5,575 bases of DNA. Source: Clostridiales bacterium. Its GTDB lineage: Bacteria > Bacillota > Desulfitobacteriia > Desulfitobacteriales > Desulfitobacteriaceae. The notes under the pieces are model-generated. The model had not been told where the DNA came from, ran no database searches, and saw only the letters and a program-made list of their open reading frames with translations. This document shows, piece by piece, positions 1-4,663 of this stretch. Numbering within the stretch: the first letter of the stretch is position 1; each line of letters starts with the position of its first letter. The translations under genes were made by a program, and so were the position numbers. The stretch covers positions 1 through 5,575 of the forward strand of contig DAHVVW010000160.1 of NCBI GenBank assembly GCA_027357125.1. The letters run 5' to 3'.

Positions 1-20
1 TAAAGTTTAATTTTTATGGA

Positions 21-67
21 CAAATAAAAAAGCTGTAATTAAGACTGATTGACTTAATAACAGCTTT
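21..67 (-). terminator. Rho-independent terminator after the membrane hydrolase gene
   Basis: Positions 29-43 and 53-67 form a 15-bp inverted repeat with a single mismatch and a 9-nt loop (44-52). Read on the minus strand, the stem is followed at once by a T-rich run (complement of 21-30). It begins 27 bp past the hydrolase stop codon. The plus-strand side of the stem has no comparable T-run, so it should act on minus-strand transcripts. Positions 1-20 are AT-rich and hold nothing I can name. Confidence 0.85.
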
Positions 68-94
68 ACAATCATTTAATTCTCAGATGCCGGA

Positions 95-1042
95 TTAATA
101 ACCGAGTAAAATACCGTCCCGGTTCGGGAACAGATAGAAAGTTTCCTGAGCAATTTCGCCCTCCTCATTCATGAGAACTTGCCCCGTATAAAGAAAATCA
201 TCTTTACCCCAATAACGAAGGTCCATAAAATTGACAGTACGTTCTTCTTCATGTTCTGATACCACATGATAATAAGGAGTGAATTGGTCAAAGACTTCTG
301 CCAGAGCGCCGTCCATGGCTGCGGCAATATACGGGTCATCCTGGTCCCAGTGCGGTAAAACCCGCTGAATCTGTGGCTGTTGCCCACGAATCGTGCCAAA
401 ACGCACCAGGTGTTCCTGCACAATAAGGAAATTCCAGCTAAACGGCTTATAGAGTGCCGGAAGGATCTTTACTTCATTCTTATCATGAAGTTTATACATG
501 CTCATAACAAAGTTTTTAGTCTCTTGTCGTCCAAGTTCTTTATAAAGAAGATAAAGTGCACTTAACACAAAAGCTGACGCCGAAGCCTTAACAGCGAGAT
601 GAGAGTAACTGAAAAGTGCCGCGATCAGGAAGAGCAGAAAAATAATAGGATCACTAAGGGTAATCATATCAACTGTAAACTTCTTTTTGGAGAAAGGCCA
701 GAGTAGCTGGGCCCCGAACGAATTAAGAATATCAATCAGACCGTGTGAGAGCGTTCCTGCCAGAGTCCAAAAAAAGATAGTGTTCCAGGAAGTTTCGGGA
801 TAAAAGGCATAAAGGATCCCGCTTAAGCCTAGCGACATCACACCTAATGCCGGTAGGGAATGGCTTTTCCCCCTGTGCTTTAATAAATAGTTTAATCTTC
901 CTTTCAGGTGGGCTACTATATCTAAATCAGGTATCATCGCACCCAAAGTAGCCCCTAAAAAAACCGGATCATTAATATTAAAAGAATGCCCGGACAACGT
1001 GCTCAAAGCAACTCCTATCAAACCATGTGTAATAGGATCCAG
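95..1042 (-). CDS. YfhP/YdjM-like membrane-bound metal-dependent hydrolase
   Basis: This is a predicted integral-membrane protein of the DUF457/YdjM family (PF04307), closest in layout to Bacillus YfhP. The family is called metal-dependent hydrolase from its conserved His/Asp residues; the substrate is unknown. With the CTG start proposed here it has 315 residues. It begins with the family signature DPITHGLIG (His6), followed by IPDLD (38-41), HRGKSHS (His56, His61), LSHGLIDILNSFG (His100, Asp104) and TLSDP (Asp131). These are the expected metal-ligand positions, all intact. Hydrophobic segments lie at about 25-40, 63-80, 88-105, 130-145 and 152-165, followed by a soluble C-terminal domain of about 140 residues. 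The first TTG in frame, at 1021, would cut off the conserved signature and has no ribosome site. No ATG, GTG or TTG occurs upstream before the in-frame stop at 1082-1084. It looks monocistronic, with its own promoter and terminator. The family call is firm; biochemical function is not known. Confidence 0.88.
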   Translation of the reverse strand: MDPITHGLIGVALSTLSGHSFNINDPVFLGATLGAMIPDLDIVAHLKGRLNYLLKHRGKSHSLPALGVMSLGLSGILYAFYPETSWNTIFFWTLAGTLSHGLIDILNSFGAQLLWPFSKKKFTVDMITLSDPIIFLLFLIAALFSYSHLAVKASASAFVLSALYLLYKELGRQETKNFVMSMYKLHDKNEVKILPALYKPFSWNFLIVQEHLVRFGTIRGQQPQIQRVLPHWDQDDPYIAAAMDGALAEVFDQFTPYYHVVSEHEEERTVNFMDLRYWGKDDFLYTGQVLMNEEGEIAQETFYLFPNRDGILLGY

Positions 1043-1051
1043 TTTTTTCCG

Positions 1052-1058
1052 CCCCCTT
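1052..1058 (-). promoter_or_regulatory. Ribosome binding site supporting a CTG start
   Basis: The minus strand reads AAGGGGG here, 9 nt before the CTG at 1042-1040. It is the only good Shine-Dalgarno match near the 5' end of the hydrolase gene. Nothing comparable precedes the TTG at 1021. Together with the conserved DPITHG residues encoded right after CTG, it fixes the start. Confidence 0.75.
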
Positions 1059-1120
1059 ACTAGAACTTCTTGATTCCAGACTTAACTTGACGCTCCAACC
1101 ATTAATTTTAAACCTATTTC

Positions 1121-1129
1121 ATTATAACA
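1121..1129 (-). promoter_or_regulatory. Extended -10 promoter for the hydrolase gene
   Basis: The minus strand reads TGTTATAAT, a perfect TATAAT with the upstream TG of an extended -10 element. The -35 position, 16-18 nt upstream, is a poor match to TTGACA; an extended -10 can compensate for that. Initiation would fall near 1114, giving a leader of about 70 nt before the CTG start. The site lies between the terminator of the upstream operon and the hydrolase gene, as a promoter should. Confidence 0.55.
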
Positions 1130-1171
1130 TACTCAAAGCTAAGACGAAGTTGAAATTTTTGTTAAAGCTTC

Positions 1172-1212
1172 GAAAAAAATGGCCGCCCAAAGAATCTTAA
1201 CTTTGGACAGCC
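1172..1212 (-). terminator. Rho-independent terminator of the CotF-like operon
   Basis: Arms 1181-1192 and 1201-1212 form a 12-bp, GC-rich stem on the minus strand with two G-U pairs and an 8-nt loop (1193-1200). A run of T follows directly (complement of 1172-1179). It lies 38 bp past the stop codon of the 67-residue gene and separates this operon from the hydrolase gene. Confidence 0.9.
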
Positions 1213-1249
1213 CTTTTACCCTAAGTCTTAACATTGTATGCATTCACTT

Positions 1250-1453
1250 TTACGCAATTCCACCCATTTTGCTGATTAGTTTGCTTACTTTAGAATGAGC
1301 ATCTGTCGCTTCATTAGCTAACCTGATGTACCTGTCCCTGAGTATATTGTGGTGAGAGCGGGTAGCAAAGGTCATGTATCCCATTGCCGCTGCAGCCACA
1401 TCTTTTTCGTAGTCGTATAACATGTCGAGATCGCTAAAATTGCTCAAGCTCAT
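1250..1453 (-). CDS. Small CotF-like (spore coat/ferritin-like) protein, 67 aa
   Basis: This encodes a 67-residue, soluble, almost wholly helical protein without signal peptide or membrane segment. Two helices are suggested, at about residues 6-30 and 35-63, separated near SHHN. The pattern of EKDV, TFATRS, LRDRYIRLANEATDAHSKV and the final MGG resembles the second half of the Coat F domain (PF07875), a ferritin-like fold in spore-forming Firmicutes. The match is by eye and the protein is about half the usual domain length. It is the second gene of a two-gene operon, 12 bp behind its partner. Its ribosome site AAGGAAGGGGAG overlaps the partner's stop codon, suggesting translational coupling. 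A coat or spore-associated role is inferred from the family; the molecular function is unknown. Confidence 0.75.
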   Translation of the reverse strand: MSLSNFSDLDMLYDYEKDVAAAAMGYMTFATRSHHNILRDRYIRLANEATDAHSKVSKLISKMGGIA

Positions 1454-1465
1454 ACTCCCCTTCCT

Positions 1466-1675
1466 TTAGTCAAGATCACTTAATCCTTTGCGGATAAAAT
1501 CAACCGCATCCTCAAGACCTTTGGCTTGATCTTTAAAAAATGATTTGACAGATGGATCACTGGCCATTTCACCATACAGCTGGCACTTCTTTAATGCCAC
1601 TTCAGTCTCGACCATGCTGCGAGTTAACATGCTTTCATCAAGAATTTTCTTCTTCTCAGTATCATTGTACTGCAT
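1466..1675 (-). CDS. Small CotF-like helical protein, 69 aa
   Basis: This encodes a 69-residue acidic helical protein, the first gene of the operon with the 67-residue protein. Helices are suggested at about 5-40 and 45-67, with a break at SDPSV. The ETEVALKKCQLYGEMASDPSVKSFFKDQAKGLEDAVDFI stretch has the paired-helix rhythm of CotF/ferritin-like domains, including the typical 'D/N-P-x-V/L' turn, but I cannot assign it to a named protein. No clear metal-binding EXXH motif is present. The ATG at 1675 has a strong ribosome site (AAAGGGGG, 7 nt upstream). The tight spacing with the next gene argues that the two products act together, perhaps as subunits of one helical bundle. A spore-related role is inference. 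A generic hypothetical protein is the alternative. Confidence 0.72.
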   Translation of the reverse strand: MQYNDTEKKKILDESMLTRSMVETEVALKKCQLYGEMASDPSVKSFFKDQAKGLEDAVDFIRKGLSDLD

Positions 1676-1754
1676 TAACTAACCCCCTTTGGTACGCTCT
1701 GTTAAAAATTACATTCTCAGGGTGCGCAGTTTTCTCTCAAATTATTCATTGTCT

Positions 1755-1784
1755 ATCATCTATTATCTTCCCTAATGACGTCAA
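1755..1784 (-). promoter_or_regulatory. Candidate sigma-A-type promoter for the CotF-like operon
   Basis: On the minus strand, TTGACG (1784-1779) and GATGAT (1760-1755) are separated by 18 nt, matching the consensus at 5 of 6 and 4 of 6 positions. It lies 80 bp upstream of the first CotF-like start codon, inside the 152-bp divergent region. If these are sporulation genes, a sporulation sigma factor would be expected instead, and I see no convincing site for one, so this is weak. Confidence 0.25.
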
Positions 1785-1813
1785 CCATGTTAGACTATTT
1801 TTAGGTTCCAAGC

Positions 1814-1821
1814 AGAGGAGG
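1814..1821 (+). promoter_or_regulatory. Ribosome binding site fixing the DivIVA-like start
   Basis: AGAGGAGG ends 6 nt before the ATG at 1828. A second in-frame ATG at 1822 directly abuts the site and is too close to use. The open frame extends back to 1552, but that part runs antisense through the CotF-like gene and has no ribosome site. Confidence 0.85.
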
Positions 1822-1827
1822 ATGGAA

Positions 1828-2361
1828 ATGAGACTTCCTAATTTTAAGCGTGTCATGCGCGGGTATGACCCAGAAAGTGTTGATCAAGCTTGGGCAGAAA
1901 TGCAACAACAAGCCTCTGACTTAAACGCCGCGAACAAGGAACTCCGGCTGCAAGCCAACAGCCTACGCGAACAAACTCAGGAATTTGAGAGTCGCCTGAA
2001 ATCGTATGTACAAATTGAGAAAGATTTGCGGGATGCCTTATTAAACGCGCAGAAAATAGCCAACCAAGTACAGGAAGAAGCGCAACACAAAGCAGAGGAA
2101 CTTCTGGAATCCGCGCACAGGGAAGCTGACAGCATTGTTAATGAAGCCAAATCTGAGGCTGAAGGGAAAGCGGCAGAGCTTGAGTCCCTGATTGCGAGCA
2201 ACCGGGAAGAACTAACAAACCTTGAACAAAAGAAAGAAACACTGCTCATCTTAAAAACTGAACTTGAGCAGCGTCTTGAGCAAGCCATGGAACTAATGGA
2301 GACTGCTACCGGGTTACTTAGTAAAAAAGAAGTCTTGCTTGAAGAGCAAAGTCAAGAATAA
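1828..2361 (+). CDS. DivIVA-like coiled-coil protein
   Basis: This encodes 177 residues. The N-terminus, with FKRVMRGYDPESVDQAW at residues 6-22, matches the DivIVA N-terminal signature (family pattern: F....RGY....V). In DivIVA that domain binds curved membrane. From about residue 25 to 165 the protein is rich in Glu, Gln, Lys, Ala and Leu with few prolines or glycines, a long parallel coiled coil, including an AEELLESAHREADSIV stretch typical of DivIVA/GpsB/SepF-neighbour proteins. No membrane segment is present. DivIVA family members mark cell poles and division sites and recruit partners. Which role applies here is unknown, and it is not in the usual ylm/sepF division cluster, so it is probably a paralogue rather than the main DivIVA. 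It is divergent from the CotF-like operon and its last 48 bp overlap the convergent DUF2007-type gene. Confidence 0.8.
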   Translation: MRLPNFKRVMRGYDPESVDQAWAEMQQQASDLNAANKELRLQANSLREQTQEFESRLKSYVQIEKDLRDALLNAQKIANQVQEEAQHKAEELLESAHREADSIVNEAKSEAEGKAAELESLIASNREELTNLEQKKETLLILKTELEQRLEQAMELMETATGLLSKKEVLLEEQSQE

Positions 2362-2712
2362 TACGATAACCAGCAAAACTACTATAATAATAGCCCATAA
2401 TGAACCTGCACCTGAACCATTATCTGCGTCCGCCGTTATACCTGCTGCCGGAGAAAGTTCCTCCCCAGCAGGTTCAGTTTTTTGTTCCATCGTTAAATCC
2501 AGGTCGATCCCAGTTAACAGTTGGGCTGCAACCTCTGTATCAGGTGACGGTACATAGATATCGACCGCTCCACTGCCGCTGTAGACTTTCATTACTTGCG
2601 CAAAACCTTGATAGCGTTTAATTGTAGGAATTCCTTGTTCGCGCAGGAAACCTTGGATAATATCGGCTTCCAAATCCCCTTTAGTTCCACATAAATACGA
2701 CCAGCCTTCCAC
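2314..2712 (-). CDS. DUF2007-type protein with C-terminal membrane anchor
   Basis: This encodes 132 residues from a GTG start preceded by GGGGAGGG with 6 nt spacing. Residues about 5-70 fit the DUF2007 family (PF09413, 'putative prokaryotic signal-transducing protein'): a short beta strand, the helix DLEADIIQGFLREQGIP, then AVDIYVPSPDTEVAAQLL. A Pro/Glu/Ala/Gly-rich linker (about 75-103) leads to a single hydrophobic helix (SLWAIIIVVLLVIVLFLTLLF, about 105-125) and a short basic tail. The likely topology is a cytoplasmic domain tethered by a tail anchor. DUF2007 has a ferredoxin-like, PII-like fold with no established ligand. The gene is 62 bp downstream of the UbiD-family gene on the same strand, so co-transcription is possible. 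Its 3' end is embedded in the DivIVA-like gene. Confidence 0.78.
   Translation of the reverse strand: MEGWSYLCGTKGDLEADIIQGFLREQGIPTIKRYQGFAQVMKVYSGSGAVDIYVPSPDTEVAAQLLTGIDLDLTMEQKTEPAGEELSPAAGITADADNGSGAGSLWAIIIVVLLVIVLFLTLLFKQDFFFTK
2441..2486 (+). terminator. Possible terminator of the DivIVA-like gene, inside the opposing gene
   Basis: The 7-bp arms 2441-2447 and 2466-2472 (CCTGCTG/CAGCAGG) can extend inward through GGAG/CTCC (2450-2453 with 2461-2464). A T-run at 2478-2483 follows. It sits 80 bp past the DivIVA-like stop codon. The T-run starts five bases after the stem, and the sequence also encodes the linker of the DUF2007-type protein, so the fold could be incidental. Confidence 0.35.
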
Positions 2713-2736
2713 CGCTTTCCCTCCCCATTAAAACTC

Positions 2737-2742
2737 ATTATA
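2737..2742 (-). promoter_or_regulatory. Candidate -10 element before the DUF2007-type gene
   Basis: The minus strand carries a perfect TATAAT, centred in the 12-base palindrome TCATTATAATGA (2735-2746). The -35 region is poor and initiation would leave a leader of only about 18 nt. It could be an internal promoter allowing expression apart from the UbiD-family gene, or a chance AT-rich match. Confidence 0.3.
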
Positions 2743-2774
2743 ATGAATCAATGTACGAATTTTTCGAAACTGTA

Positions 2775-4544
2775 TTATTTTTTCTTAAGTCTGTACTCTT
2801 TCCAGCGCTTGTCTACTAATCTAACTGTCTCGTCATTAGGTACCAACTCCTTGGGATAGCCCGGCTTCATGCGGGCATCGATGATCACTGGTCCGTGATA
2901 AACTAAGCGGTTCTGCTTTACTTCGGTCTTAACAAAGATGTCATGAGCAGGATCAAAACGAGTGAACACCTGCCACAAGAACCCGGTCTGATCAAGGGCA
3001 CGGTCAAGGTCATCGACAAGAATATAAAGCGGCCATTCCAGCTGACCCTCTCCCAGAACAAGGTTAAGCAATACCTGCGGCAGGTGTTCTTGCTCGCTGA
3101 ACGGAGGAGCCTCCAGCACTAAACAACCGGCGCAGAAAGGTTTCACATCCCGAATATGAGGAAGGTTGGTGCCCCGGTATTCTGTGGGCAGTTTTCTCTT
3201 GGGAGAGCCCAAACCGAGCATTATTCCTTTGCTACCGTGATTAAGACGGCGTCCGGTATAATCTAAAGTGTCCATTGAAGTTTCGTTAATAATAATCAAG
3301 TCAGATTCCGGTTCAAAACGCTCCAGGATATTCTCGAGCAGGCACCGAAAATTACTGAAATCGCTTGGAACATCTGTTACAAGCAAGAATTTAGTAAGAG
3401 TAAGCTGTCCTTCGCCCAGGATGCGCCAGGCATGGGCGAGGGCTTCCCTGTGATAACTTTCGCGCACCACTGCAGCAGCCAGGGAGTGAAATCCCGTTTC
3501 CGCATACGTCCACAAAGACTTAACCCCTGGCATTACTACAGGAAATAAAGGGGCCAGTAGCGCCTGCAGGTATTCCCCGATGAAATAATCTTCCTGGCGC
3601 GGTTTCCCGACTACGGTCGCGGGATAAATCGCATCTCGACGCCGAAAAACAGTATCTACCTTAAAAACTGGAAAGTCATGCTCAAGAGAATAATACCCGT
3701 AATGATCTCCGAAAGGGCCTTCGGACCGCCGGACATTGGCCGGCACTGTGCCGCATATGGCAAATTCCGCCTCTGCGATTAACATATGCGGGTGGTATTC
3801 TGTCTTGACGCGGGCAAGCTTGTCACGCATTAAAAATGACGTAAAAATCAATTCTGGCAGCATTTCCGGGAGCGGAGCAATCGCGGCCAGGATTAACGCA
3901 GGCGGCCCCCCGAGAAAGAGCGACACGGGCAGATCCTGGCCCATACGCTCGGCTTCATAATAGTGAAACCCCCCGCCTTTATGGATCTGCCAGTGAATTC
4001 CGGTCTGGTGCGCCTCCTGAATGTGAATCCGGTACATCCCCAAATTATGTTCACCCGTTGTAGGATGCTCCGTATAGACAAGGGGCAAAGTTATAAAAGG
4101 CCCGCCATCCTCCGGCCAGCTCGTGAGAGCGGGAAGCTTGGTGAGGTCAACAGCCGCTTCCCGCACTTCCAGCACCGGTGCCTGTGCCTCCTTCACTGTA
4201 CGCATCCCTGTTTTAGTTAAAGCTGTGAGCCACTCTCTTTCTTGCCACAATGTCTTCAGTCGGGGAGGGACAAGCCTGTTAAGAGAATCCACCGCGTGTT
4301 TAACGATCTGCTCCGGTTTGGGGCCGACAGCCATATCCACCCGGCGGCGCGTCCCGAACAAATTTGTGACAACCGGGAAACTGCTCCCTTTCACCTTGGT
4401 GAATAAGAGAGTCGGCCCTTCATCCTCAATTACGCGACGGTGGATTTCTGCGAGTTCGAGGTAGGGGTCAACTTCAGCCTCGATTTCTACCAGCATTCCC
4501 TCCTGGCGCAATTTAGCCAGAAACTGACGCAAATTTTGATACAT
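2775..4544 (-). CDS. UbiD-family decarboxylase, menaquinone (SCO4490-like) type
   Basis: This encodes a complete 589-residue enzyme of the UbiD family, which decarboxylates (or carboxylates) aromatic or unsaturated acids with prenylated FMN made by a UbiX partner. The expected cofactor and metal residues are present: Asn167 and Arg172 in the NLGMYR motif, His188 in HWQIHK, Glu260 in AEAEF, and Glu275 and Asp280 in SEGPFGDHYGYYS. The SWPEDGGPFITLPLVYT block (142-158) and the length near 590 resemble the longer menaquinone-biosynthesis decarboxylases of the futalosine route rather than E. coli UbiD (about 500 residues). That specificity is inference; substrates vary widely in UbiD proteins and no other mqn gene lies nearby. 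No UbiX gene is in the window. The ATG is preceded by AGAGGTGG, 5 nt away. There is no signal peptide, so it is cytoplasmic. It lies 119 bp behind clpB, past a hairpin terminator, so it is probably transcribed separately. Confidence 0.93.
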   Translation of the reverse strand: MYQNLRQFLAKLRQEGMLVEIEAEVDPYLELAEIHRRVIEDEGPTLLFTKVKGSSFPVVTNLFGTRRRVDMAVGPKPEQIVKHAVDSLNRLVPPRLKTLWQEREWLTALTKTGMRTVKEAQAPVLEVREAAVDLTKLPALTSWPEDGGPFITLPLVYTEHPTTGEHNLGMYRIHIQEAHQTGIHWQIHKGGGFHYYEAERMGQDLPVSLFLGGPPALILAAIAPLPEMLPELIFTSFLMRDKLARVKTEYHPHMLIAEAEFAICGTVPANVRRSEGPFGDHYGYYSLEHDFPVFKVDTVFRRRDAIYPATVVGKPRQEDYFIGEYLQALLAPLFPVVMPGVKSLWTYAETGFHSLAAAVVRESYHREALAHAWRILGEGQLTLTKFLLVTDVPSDFSNFRCLLENILERFEPESDLIIINETSMDTLDYTGRRLNHGSKGIMLGLGSPKRKLPTEYRGTNLPHIRDVKPFCAGCLVLEAPPFSEQEHLPQVLLNLVLGEGQLEWPLYILVDDLDRALDQTGFLWQVFTRFDPAHDIFVKTEVKQNRLVYHGPVIIDARMKPGYPKELVPNDETVRLVDKRWKEYRLKKK

Positions 4545-4590
4545 CTATGCCACCTCTGTCTCTCAAGGATCTAAAATTCAAAACTGAAGA

Positions 4591-4619
4591 CCGGCTCCAC
4601 TTATTATATCTGGAGCCGG
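4591..4619 (-). terminator. Hairpin terminator after clpB
   Basis: The perfect 9-bp inverted repeat CCGGCTCCA/TGGAGCCGG has an 11-nt loop (4600-4610) and starts 44 bp past the clpB stop codon. The minus-strand sequence beyond it is only moderately T-rich (TCTTCAGTTTTGAATTTT), so termination may be incomplete. The strong stem in an intergenic gap still makes this the best explanation. Confidence 0.65.
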
Positions 4620-4663
4620 ACAAAATTAACAGTTATACAGGTGCTGATCACTAGAGGACGAAA

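Noticed and set aside
169..565. Short open frames in other frames of the membrane hydrolase gene
   Set aside because: They overlap a gene with intact family motifs and are not preceded by ribosome sites.
1722..1748. Possible sigma-G promoter for the CotF-like operon (TGAATA as -35)
   Set aside because: The -35 match is good, but the best -10 at the right spacing (CACCCTG) matches the CATACTA consensus at only 4 of 7 positions.
1768..1796. Possible promoter for the DivIVA-like gene (TAGACT with upstream TG)
   Set aside because: The -10 matches 4 of 6 and the -35 (TTCCCT) 3 of 6, which is too weak to annotate in AT-rich intergenic DNA.
1552..1827. 92-residue upstream extension of the DivIVA-like frame
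   Set aside because: It runs antisense through the CotF-like gene, has a Cys/His/Ser-rich non-family composition and no ribosome site. The strong site at 1814-1821 and the DivIVA signature both fix the start at 1828.
1977..2288. 103-residue minus-strand frame opposite the DivIVA-like gene
   Set aside because: It is extremely Ser/Cys/Arg-rich, as expected for the complement of a Glu/Gln/Ala/Leu coiled-coil gene, and has no ribosome site.
3736..4464. Several plus-strand open frames within the UbiD-family gene
   Set aside because: They are Ser/Arg/Pro-rich shadows of a well-conserved minus-strand gene, without ribosome sites or recognisable motifs.
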